DNA from: Pseudomonadota bacterium
Lineage (GTDB): Bacteria > Pseudomonadota > Gammaproteobacteria > Burkholderiales > Ferrovaceae
Assembly: GCA_021811005.1 (NCBI GenBank)
Contig: JAJZPY010000073.1
Coordinates: 1 to 10,431 of the forward strand
Direction: 5' to 3'
DNA length: 10,431 nucleotides
In this document: piece by piece, positions 1 through 6,324 of the stretch
Layout of the letters: every line of letters starts with the position of its first letter
Position numbering within the stretch: the stretch's first letter is position 1
Program-made: the position numbers and the translations under genes
Notes under the pieces: generated by a model
The model's database searches: none
Told to the model about the DNA's origin: nothing
The model's input: only the letters and a program-made list of their open reading frames with translations

Positions 1-589
1 CGGCAAAAAATCCCTGCTCGACAAAATGCCGGGAGACGTCTGGCAGCGCTTTGCCAACCTGCGCCTGCTGCTGTGCTACCAGATGACCTACCCCGGCAAG
101 AAGCTCAACTTCATGGGCAACGAATTCGGCCACGGCAGCGAATGGCAGGTCAAATCCGGACTGGACTGGAACCTGCTGGAAACCCATTGGCACCAGGGCG
201 TGCAAAAACTCTGTCGCGACCTCAACCGCCTCTACCAAAGCCGGCCGGAACTGCACGACCTGGATTTCGAGCCCGCCGGTTTTCGCTGGCTCGAGTGCGA
301 CGATGCCGACCAGTCCGTGCTCAGCTACCAGCGTCTCGCGCGTGACGGCCGCACCCTCATCGTGGTCCTCAACCTCACCCCGGTGCCGCGTCCGGGTTAC
401 CGACTGGGCTTGCCTTCAGCAGGCCACTGGCGCGAACTCGTCAACACCGACTCGACCTTTTACGGGGGCGGCGACCTCGGCAACGGCGGCGCCCCGTTGC
501 AAAGCCGGCCCCAGCCCTGGAACGGGGCACCCTGTTCACTGTCGCTCACCCTTCCGCCCCTTGCCGGCCTCATCCTGGAGTCCTGCTGA
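1..589 (+). CDS. glgB: 1,4-alpha-glucan branching enzyme, C-terminal part (5' end outside window)
   Basis: This is the last 195 residues of the glycogen branching enzyme, read from base 2 with no in-frame start needed. The enzyme (GH13 family, cytoplasmic) cuts an alpha-1,4 glucan and reattaches the piece through an alpha-1,6 bond. The fragment begins at 'GKKSLLDKMPGD' and continues with 'PGKKLNFMGNEFGHGSEW', 'GLDWNLLE' and 'NLTPVPRPGYRLG'. It ends in the all-beta C-terminal domain ('WRELVNTDS', 'SLSLTLPPLAG'). It is collinear with roughly the last 198 residues of the 728-residue E. coli GlgB. In E. coli the third catalytic carboxylate (Asp526, in 'HDE') lies about five residues before this point, so all three catalytic acids should be just outside the window. 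That is inference. The gene ends in TGA at 587-589, 1 base before the pgi start, so the two are probably cotranscribed. The ATG at 26 is an internal methionine and not the start. No frameshift or truncation is seen within the visible part. Confidence 0.96.
   Translation, partial: GKKSLLDKMPGDVWQRFANLRLLLCYQMTYPGKKLNFMGNEFGHGSEWQVKSGLDWNLLETHWHQGVQKLCRDLNRLYQSRPELHDLDFEPAGFRWLECDDADQSVLSYQRLARDGRTLIVVLNLTPVPRPGYRLGLPSAGHWRELVNTDSTFYGGGDLGNGGAPLQSRPQPWNGAPCSLSLTLPPLAGLILESC
576..580 (+). promoter_or_regulatory. Ribosome binding site for pgi
   Basis: TGGAG lies 10 bases before the ATG at 591, inside the last codons of glgB. It supports 591 as the pgi start over the upstream in-frame ATG at 303, which falls in the middle of glgB. 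The spacing is slightly long, and coupling to glgB termination probably helps initiation. Confidence 0.5.
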
Positions 590-590
590 C

Positions 591-2237
591 ATGTCCGATC
601 TCAACCAAACCCCCGCCTGGGCCGCTCTCGAACAGCATCAGCGCGCCGTGGCGCCGCTGCATCTGCGCGATTTGTTCGCGCGCGACCCCGGCCGCTTCGA
701 ACGCTTTACGCTGCAAGCCGGGCCCCTGTTTCTGGACTATTCAAAAAATCGCGTCACCGACGAAACCCTGACCTTGCTGCTCGCCCTGGCAAACGAAGCG
801 CAGCTGTCAGCATGGATCGAGCGCCTGTTTCGCGGCGAACGCGTGAATGGCACCGAACGCCGCGCCGCCTTGCATACCGCCTTGCGCCATCGGGGCGATG
901 CGCCCGTGCTGCTGGACGGCCGGGACGTCATGCCGGACGTGCGGCGCGTGCTGGAGCAGATGAGAAAGTTTTCCGAATCCGTGCGCAGCGGCGACTGGCG
1001 CGGCTACACCGGACAGCCCATCACCGACGTGGTCAACATCGGCATCGGCGGTTCCGACCTGGGTCCGGCCATGGTGGTGAGCGCGCTGGATGCCGATTGC
1101 GGACCACTGCGCCTGCATTTCGTGTCGAACGTGGATGGCGCCGACCTGTCGCGCACCTTGCGCACGCTGAGCCCCGAGCAGACCCTGTTCGTGATTGCCT
1201 CCAAAACCTTCACCACCCAGGAAACACTGCTCAATGCCCATTCGGCGCGCGACTGGTTTCTTGCCCAGGCCGGGGACCCGGTCCATGTGGCACGCCATTT
1301 CGTTGCGGTTTCCACCCAGCGCGACGAAGTGGTGCGCTTTGGCATCGACCCGGCCCACATGTTTGAATTCTGGGATTGGGTGGGCGGACGCTACTCCCTG
1401 TGGTCTGCCATCGGGCTGCCGATTGCGCTGGCCGTCGGCATGGATCGTTTCGATGCCCTGCTGGCCGGAGCCCATGACATGGACGAGCATTTCCGACGCA
1501 GCCCCCTGGCGCGCAACATGCCGGTGCTCATGGGCCTGCTGGGCGTGTGGTACATCAACTTTTTCGGCGCCCAGACCCAGGCCATCCTGCCCTACGACCA
1601 GGGCATGCACCGCTTTGTCAGCCACATCCAGCAGGTGGTCATGGAAAGCAGCGGAAAAAGCGTCACGCGCGAAGGCCGTCCGGTCCCCTGCGCCACAGGC
1701 AGCGTGGTGTGGGGAGGCCCCGGCACCAACGGCCAGCATGCCTATTTCCAGCTGTTGCACCAGGGCACGCCGCTGGTCCCGGCGGATTTTCTGGCGCCCA
1801 TCGAGTCACGCACGCCGCTGGGCGAACACCACCGCGTGCTGCTCTCCAATTTCCTGGCGCAGCCGGAAGCCCTGATGCGCGGCAAGACCGCCGCGGAAGT
1901 GCGCCACGAGCTGGAACGAACCGGCCTCAAGGGCGACGACCTTGAACGGCTGGTTCCCCACCGCTGCTTTTCCGGCAACCGCCCCAGCAATTCCCTGCTG
2001 TTCCAGAAGCTCGACGCCCGCACCCTGGGTGCCCTGATCGCCCTCTACGAGCACAAGACGTTCGTGCAGAGCGTGCTGTGGAATATCAATGCATTCGACC
2101 AGTGGGGCGTGGAACTGGGCAAGCAGCTGGCGCGCGATCTGCTCTCCGAACTCTCCGACGCGCCCGGCCGCGCCCCCCATGATGCGTCCACCAGCGGGCT
2201 TCTGGCCTACGTGCGCAGCCGCCTGTCAGGCCATTGA
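591..2237 (+). CDS. pgi: Glucose-6-phosphate isomerase
   Basis: The product is a 548-residue cytoplasmic enzyme that interconverts glucose-6-phosphate and fructose-6-phosphate in glycolysis and gluconeogenesis. E. coli Pgi has 549 residues. Visible motifs are the sugar-phosphate binding loop 'GIGGSDLGP' (151-159) and both classical family signatures, 'DWVGGRYSLWSAIG' (262-275) and 'FDQWGVELGKQLARDL' (502-517). The catalytic residues Glu352 (in 'MESSGK'), His383 (in 'GQHAY') and Lys511 (in 'ELGKQ') correspond to E. coli Glu355, His386 and Lys514 at a constant offset of three. The ATG at 591 is chosen because the family-typical N-terminus begins there and a TGGAG lies upstream. The same frame stays open back to 303, but that part reads through glgB. 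The start is 1 base after the glgB stop, and the stop nearly overlaps the next gene, glgA. Placement between two glycogen-synthesis genes suggests that it feeds hexose phosphate into storage (inference). Confidence 0.97.
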   Translation: MSDLNQTPAWAALEQHQRAVAPLHLRDLFARDPGRFERFTLQAGPLFLDYSKNRVTDETLTLLLALANEAQLSAWIERLFRGERVNGTERRAALHTALRHRGDAPVLLDGRDVMPDVRRVLEQMRKFSESVRSGDWRGYTGQPITDVVNIGIGGSDLGPAMVVSALDADCGPLRLHFVSNVDGADLSRTLRTLSPEQTLFVIASKTFTTQETLLNAHSARDWFLAQAGDPVHVARHFVAVSTQRDEVVRFGIDPAHMFEFWDWVGGRYSLWSAIGLPIALAVGMDRFDALLAGAHDMDEHFRRSPLARNMPVLMGLLGVWYINFFGAQTQAILPYDQGMHRFVSHIQQVVMESSGKSVTREGRPVPCATGSVVWGGPGTNGQHAYFQLLHQGTPLVPADFLAPIESRTPLGEHHRVLLSNFLAQPEALMRGKTAAEVRHELERTGLKGDDLERLVPHRCFSGNRPSNSLLFQKLDARTLGALIALYEHKTFVQSVLWNINAFDQWGVELGKQLARDLLSELSDAPGRAPHDASTSGLLAYVRSRLSGH

Positions 2238-2245
2238 GCGTTCCC

Positions 2246-3703
2246 GTGAAAGTCCTTTTCGTCACTTCCGAAATCCACCCCCTGGTCAAAACCGGAGGCC
2301 TGGGCGACGTGAGCCACGCCCTGCCTCTGGCCTTGCGCCAGGCTGGCGTGGATGTGCGCGTGCTGGTGCCGGGTTACCCCAGCGTGATGGCCCGTCTGGG
2401 CAAAGCCACTGCCCTCTGCACGCTGGAGGCCCTGTCCCCCATATGGTCGCCTGCACGCTTGCTGGAAGCACAGCTGGAAGACACCGGCCTGCCGCTGTGG
2501 GTGGTGGACTGCCCCAGCCTGTACGATCGGCCGGGCGGCCCCTACCAGACCCCTGACGGCCGCGACTGGGAAGACAATGCCCTGCGTTTCGGTTTCTTGT
2601 GCCATGTGGGAGCCTGGCTCAGCAATACGCCTGCGCCGCTCTCCTGGAGTCCGGACGTGGTCCACTGCAACGACTGGCAGGCTGGCCTCGTTCCGGCCTT
2701 GCTGCGCCATCGCCAGGGCCCGTTCGTACCCAGCGTGATCACCATCCACAACCTGGCGTTTCAGGGCAATTTCGACCCCCTGTGGGTGACGCGCCTGGGA
2801 TTGCCCATGGATAGTTTCCATCTGCAGGGCCTGGAGTTTTACGGACGCCTGTCGTTTCTCAAGGCCGGCATCAATTATGCGGACCGGATCACCACGGTCA
2901 GCCCGCGCTACGCGCGGGAAATCCAGACGCCGGAGCTGGGCTGCGGCCTGGACGGGCTGCTGCGCCACCGAAGCGCCGATCTGGTGGGGATTCTCAACGG
3001 CATCGATGACAGCTGGAACCCGGCTCACGATCCGGCATTGCCGGCCGCCTTCGACGACCGGCGCCTGGCAGCCGGCAAGCGCCGCAACAAGGCCGTGCTG
3101 CAGGGCGAGTGCGGGTTGGCCAAGGATCCGGACGTTCCCCTGCTGGGCCTGGTGAGCCGCCTCACGTACCAGAAAGGCATCGACCTGCTGCTCGAGGCGC
3201 TGCCCGTACTCATGGCGCAACCGCTCCAGCTGGCCGTACTGGGCAGCGGCGAAGCCGTGATGGAAAGCCGGCTGCGCGAAGCGGCCAGCGCCTACCCCGG
3301 CCGCGTGGGCGTCACCCTGGATTTCGACGAACCGTTGTCGCACCGGATCATTGCCGGCAGCGACCTGTTCCTCATGCCCTCACGCTTCGAACCTTGCGGG
3401 CTGGCCCAGATGTACGCCATGCGCTACGGCACCCCGCCGGTGGTGCGCGAAACCGGCGGGCTGGCGGATACGGTGGTGGACTGCACGGATGACGCCCTGC
3501 GCGAACGCAAGGCGACGGGATTCACCTTTCACAACGCCACGCCCGACGACCTGGCGGCCGCCGTGCAGCGCGCCCTGGCAACCTATGGCAACCGCACGGG
3601 ATGGCGCCTGCTGCAAAAAACGGGAATGCGCCGGGATTTCAGCTGGAAGCGGGCCGCCGCCGACTACGTCGGCATCTACCGCGCCCTCTCAGGGACAACC
3701 TGA
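2246..3703 (+). CDS. glgA: Glycogen (ADP-glucose) synthase
   Basis: GlgA is a GT5-family glycosyltransferase that transfers glucose from ADP-glucose to the non-reducing end of an alpha-1,4 glucan. With the GTG start at 2246 it has 485 residues (E. coli GlgA: 477) and begins 'MKVLFVTSEIHPLVKTGGLG'. This places the ADP-glucose-binding Lys of 'KTGGLGDV' at residue 15, as in E. coli. Further hallmarks are 'DVVHCNDWQAGL' (137-148), 'IHNLAFQGNF' (167-176), 'SRLTYQKGIDL' (Arg305 and Lys310) and 'SRFEPCGLAQMYAMRYG' (Glu382, near E. coli Glu377) followed by 'ETGGLADTV'. A TTG at 2234 would add four residues and overlap the pgi TGA (TTGA). The GTG is preferred for the Lys15 register and the GAG 7 bases upstream, though no strong ribosome site is visible, so translational coupling to pgi is likely. 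It is the last gene of the plus-strand operon, and its TGA is 8 bases from the glgP stop on the other strand. Confidence 0.96.
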   Translation: MKVLFVTSEIHPLVKTGGLGDVSHALPLALRQAGVDVRVLVPGYPSVMARLGKATALCTLEALSPIWSPARLLEAQLEDTGLPLWVVDCPSLYDRPGGPYQTPDGRDWEDNALRFGFLCHVGAWLSNTPAPLSWSPDVVHCNDWQAGLVPALLRHRQGPFVPSVITIHNLAFQGNFDPLWVTRLGLPMDSFHLQGLEFYGRLSFLKAGINYADRITTVSPRYAREIQTPELGCGLDGLLRHRSADLVGILNGIDDSWNPAHDPALPAAFDDRRLAAGKRRNKAVLQGECGLAKDPDVPLLGLVSRLTYQKGIDLLLEALPVLMAQPLQLAVLGSGEAVMESRLREAASAYPGRVGVTLDFDEPLSHRIIAGSDLFLMPSRFEPCGLAQMYAMRYGTPPVVRETGGLADTVVDCTDDALRERKATGFTFHNATPDDLAAAVQRALATYGNRTGWRLLQKTGMRRDFSWKRAAADYVGIYRALSGTT

Positions 3704-3714
3704 CCTTCCGGTCA
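3701..3714. other. Small inverted repeat containing both convergent stop codons
   Basis: TGACC (3701-3705), a TTCC loop and GGTCA (3710-3714) form a perfect 5-base-pair inverted repeat. The left arm begins with the glgA TGA. The right arm contains the glgP stop, read as TGA on the minus strand. Another GGTCA lies at 3721-3725. No T-run follows on either strand and the stem is short, so this is not a convincing intrinsic terminator. It may be coincidence, since two facing TGA codons already supply three of the five pairs. Confidence 0.4.
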
Positions 3715-6279
3715 CAACCAGGTCATCAGGCCCATTTCAAAAGGGTGGGCCAGCCCGGGATGTTGCGGATAAAGACGGATGTGGTAATCGAGCTGGCCGC
3801 AAAGTTCTGGACGCAAATCCAGCGCGAACAGATGTTCGCGTCCGCCCTCCAGCAGCCCCTGGCTTTCGAACCGGAACGGAGGCACGGGCCGGTTGCCGGT
3901 GAGGGGGCGATTGAGCAGCAGTTCCAGGCACAGGTCCGAAGCCTGCAGCCCATCCAGGTCCACCGCCACTTCCACCCGCATGCTGGAGCCGAAGGTCAGG
4001 TGCCGCAGTGGCACATCCAGGCGACGCAGGGTCACGTGCGGCCAGGCTTTGCGCACCCGCGCTTTCCAGGTGGCCAGGTCGCGCGCCAGGGCAAACCCCG
4101 CTTCCCCCAGCTGTGTGCCCTGGCGCAGGGCCGGCACATAGTAGCGTTCGAGGTACTCATTGAGCATGCGGCCGGTATTGAATTGCGTGAGCGTGGTCGC
4201 CATGGCCGCCTTTGATTTCGCCACCCAGCCCGTGGAGAAGCCGAACTTGCCGCGCTCATAATAGAGCGGCACCACCTGGTCCTGCAGGATTTCGTAGAGG
4301 GTGCGCGCATCTTCCAGGTTGCGCCGGCTTTCATCCAGGTAGTCCGGGGCCGGACGGATGGCCCAGCCGTTTTTGCCGTCGTACCCTTCGCCCCACCAGC
4401 CATCCAGCACGCTCAGGTTGAGCGTGCCGTTGATGCCCGCCTTCATGCCCGAGGTGCCGCTCGCTTCCATGGGATAGAGCGGGGTGTTGAGCCATACGTC
4501 CACGCCCGCCACCAGGCGGCGCGCCAGCCCCATGTCGTAATTTTCCAGAAGCAGGATCTTGTCCTGGAACTCCGGCATCGCCGCAATGGCATGAATGCGG
4601 CGCATCATGTCCTGGCCCGGCTGGTCCGCCGGGTGGGCCTTGCCGGCAAAGATGAACAGCACCGGACAATGGGGATTGAGCACGATCTGGCGCAGCCAGT
4701 CGAGGTTGGAGAACAGCAGGTCGGCCCGCTTGTAGGTGGCAAAGCGGCGCGCGAAACCGATGGTCAGCACGTTGGGATCATGCAGGTCGGCTTGCTTGAG
4801 CACGCGCTCGAGGTGCGCCTCGTTGCCCAGATTGCGGTAATGCCTGACCGACACCCGTTCACGCACGGCATAAAGCATTTGCGACTTGAGGGATTGGCGC
4901 ACGCTCCAGTAGAGATGATCCGGAATGTCGTTGACGCTGTTCCAGAAGGTGCGGTCGGACAGACGGTTGCGCCATTCGCCGCCGATGAAGCGGTCGAACA
5001 GGTCCATCCATTCGCGGGCCAGGAACGTGGGCACGTGCACGGCATTGGTCACATACCCCATGGGGTTTTCCTGTGCCGGAATCTGTGGCCAGAAACCGCC
5101 GCAAATGCGCGAACTGACTTCGCCGTGAATGCGGGACACGCCATTCTGGTGGCGCGAGCCGCGCACGGCCAGGGCTGTCATGTTGAATTCCGATTCGCCC
5201 CCGCCCGGGTCGTCTCCCAGCGCCAGCAGTTCGCCCATGTCCAGGCCAAGCTCGCGGGCAGTCCCTTCAAAGTAATGGGACACCATGTCGCGCGCGAAGT
5301 GATCATGGCCTGCCGGCACCGGCGTGTGGGTGGTGAAAACCGTGTTGGCCGCCACCGCTTCCAGCGCCGCATGCCACTCCAGGCCCGCATCCTTGACCAG
5401 GCTGCGCATGCGTTCCAGCACCAGGAAAGCCGCATGGCCTTCGTTGATGTGCCATATCGTGGGCTTGAGTCCGAGGCGCGCCAAGGCCCGCACACCGCCC
5501 ACGCCCAGCACGATTTCCTGTTCGATGCGGATCTTGCGGTCGCCGCCATAGAGCCGGTGGGTGATTTCGCGGTCGTCAGGCGCGTTTTCCGGAAGATCCG
5601 TATCCAGCAGGTGGATTTTGACGTTGCCCACCTGGGCCCACCACACCTTCACCTGGATGGTGCGCGAACCCAGGGTCACCGGCACGTGAATTTCCTGACC
5701 CTGTCCGTCCACCGCAGGCCGCACCGGCAGCTCTTCGAAGTCGGAATCGGCGTTGAGCGCAATCTGGTTGCCTTCGCGATCGATGGTCTGGGTAAAGTAG
5801 CCCTGCCGGTACAGCAGGCCCACGCCCACAAAGGGCAGCCTCAGGTCGCTTGCGGCCTTGCAATGGTCGCCGGCCAGGATGCCCAGCCCGCCGGAATAGA
5901 TGGGAAAGCTTTCGTGGAACCCGAATTCGGCGCAGAAGTAGGCCACCAGATCGGTTTCCGCCAGCTTGCCGGGACGGCGCAGCGACCCGTTGTGATACGT
6001 GTCAAAAGCGGACAACACCCGGTTGTAGGCAGTCAGAAACGCCTGGTCTTCAGCGGCCTCGTTGAGGTGGTTTTCGTCGATGCGGCGCAGAAACCGGATG
6101 GGATTGGCGCCCACCAGGTCCCACAGGCGGGGATTGAGGCGCGCAAAAAGGGTGCGTGTGGGGCGGTCCCAGCTGTACCAGAGATTGTTGGCCAGTTCCT
6201 CCAGCCGCGCCAACTTGGCTGGGATTCTCGGGTTGGTTTCCACCACGAACCGGGTACCCGGCCACTGACCGTTTTCCAT
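3712..6279 (-). CDS. glgP: Alpha-glucan (glycogen) phosphorylase, DUF3417 type
   Basis: This 855-residue, PLP-dependent GT35 enzyme phosphorolyses terminal alpha-1,4 glucose units of glycogen or maltodextrin to glucose-1-phosphate. It is of the 'more_P_ylases' type (TIGR02094), with an N-terminal DUF3417 domain ('LEELANNLWYSWD', residues 26-38), and not the E. coli GlgP/MalP type. Motifs in order are 'YSGGLGILAGDH' (128-139), 'WHINEGHAAF' (276-285), 'TTHTPVPAGHDHF' (316-328), 'GFARRFATYKRADL' (508-521), 'FAGKAHPAD' (544-552) and 'EASGTSGMKAGINGTL' (605-620). Lys613 in the last motif is the expected PLP Schiff-base residue. Residues from about 740 form a beta-rich tail resembling the C-terminal domain of long actinobacterial members (recalled resemblance). 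The ATG at 6277-6279 has an AAGGA site 6 bases upstream. The gene follows parC by 41 bases on the same strand and may be cotranscribed with it, though a weak promoter is possible in the gap. It converges on glgA. All expected catalytic segments are present. Confidence 0.95.
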   Translation of the reverse strand: MENGQWPGTRFVVETNPRIPAKLARLEELANNLWYSWDRPTRTLFARLNPRLWDLVGANPIRFLRRIDENHLNEAAEDQAFLTAYNRVLSAFDTYHNGSLRRPGKLAETDLVAYFCAEFGFHESFPIYSGGLGILAGDHCKAASDLRLPFVGVGLLYRQGYFTQTIDREGNQIALNADSDFEELPVRPAVDGQGQEIHVPVTLGSRTIQVKVWWAQVGNVKIHLLDTDLPENAPDDREITHRLYGGDRKIRIEQEIVLGVGGVRALARLGLKPTIWHINEGHAAFLVLERMRSLVKDAGLEWHAALEAVAANTVFTTHTPVPAGHDHFARDMVSHYFEGTARELGLDMGELLALGDDPGGGESEFNMTALAVRGSRHQNGVSRIHGEVSSRICGGFWPQIPAQENPMGYVTNAVHVPTFLAREWMDLFDRFIGGEWRNRLSDRTFWNSVNDIPDHLYWSVRQSLKSQMLYAVRERVSVRHYRNLGNEAHLERVLKQADLHDPNVLTIGFARRFATYKRADLLFSNLDWLRQIVLNPHCPVLFIFAGKAHPADQPGQDMMRRIHAIAAMPEFQDKILLLENYDMGLARRLVAGVDVWLNTPLYPMEASGTSGMKAGINGTLNLSVLDGWWGEGYDGKNGWAIRPAPDYLDESRRNLEDARTLYEILQDQVVPLYYERGKFGFSTGWVAKSKAAMATTLTQFNTGRMLNEYLERYYVPALRQGTQLGEAGFALARDLATWKARVRKAWPHVTLRRLDVPLRHLTFGSSMRVEVAVDLDGLQASDLCLELLLNRPLTGNRPVPPFRFESQGLLEGGREHLFALDLRPELCGQLDYHIRLYPQHPGLAHPFEMGLMTWL
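3729..3751. other. Inverted repeat in the glgP 3' end, weak terminator candidate for glgA
   Basis: GGCCCA (3729-3734) pairs with TGGGCC (3746-3751) around an 11-base loop. It is 25 bases past the glgA stop and inside the last codons of glgP. It is the best stem near the end of the glgA transcript, but no T-run follows it, so a classical Rho-independent terminator is not supported. The family-conserved C-terminus of glgP could equally explain these bases. Confidence 0.2.
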
Positions 6280-6285
6280 GAACGT

Positions 6286-6290
6286 TCCTT
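6286..6290 (-). promoter_or_regulatory. Ribosome binding site for glgP
   Basis: The minus strand reads AAGGA here, 6 bases before the ATG at 6277-6279. This is the clearest Shine-Dalgarno sequence in the window. It fixes the glgP start and indicates that glgP translation does not depend on coupling to parC. Confidence 0.75.
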
Positions 6291-6296
6291 AAAGCA

Positions 6297-6324
6297 ATCG
6301 TATCCAGCCTAACACAGGTTTCAT
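6297..6324 (-). promoter_or_regulatory. Possible weak sigma-70 promoter for glgP
   Basis: On the minus strand, ATGAAA (6319-6324, overlapping the parC stop) and TACGAT (6297-6302) are separated by 16 bases. Each matches 4 of 6 bases of the sigma-70 -35 and -10 consensus. This lies in the only gap of any size in the window (6280-6320). Matches this weak arise often by chance, so readthrough from parE-parC remains an equal possibility. No terminator is visible between parC and glgP. Confidence 0.2.

Noticed and set aside
303..590. A 96-codon upstream extension of pgi to an ATG at 303.
   Set aside because: It overlaps the conserved C-terminus of glgB in another frame, and Pgi homologues begin near the ATG at 591.
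807..1760. A 317-codon open frame on the minus strand opposite pgi.
   Set aside because: It is in register with pgi codons. It is a shadow with no recognisable protein features.
2207..3343. A 378-codon open frame on the minus strand opposite glgA.
   Set aside because: It is in register with glgA codons and is a composition shadow. No ribosome site or domain is evident.
4591..6312. A 573-codon open frame on the plus strand opposite glgP.
   Set aside because: It is exactly in codon register with glgP, so its stops could arise only from TTA, CTA or TCA codons, which this GC-rich genome avoids. The translation shows no recognisable domain, and glgP is unmistakable.
6280..6320. Searched the only sizeable gap for a terminator, small RNA or riboswitch.
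   Set aside because: It is 41 bases long with no stable hairpin or T-run. Only the glgP ribosome site and a weak promoter-like pair are visible.
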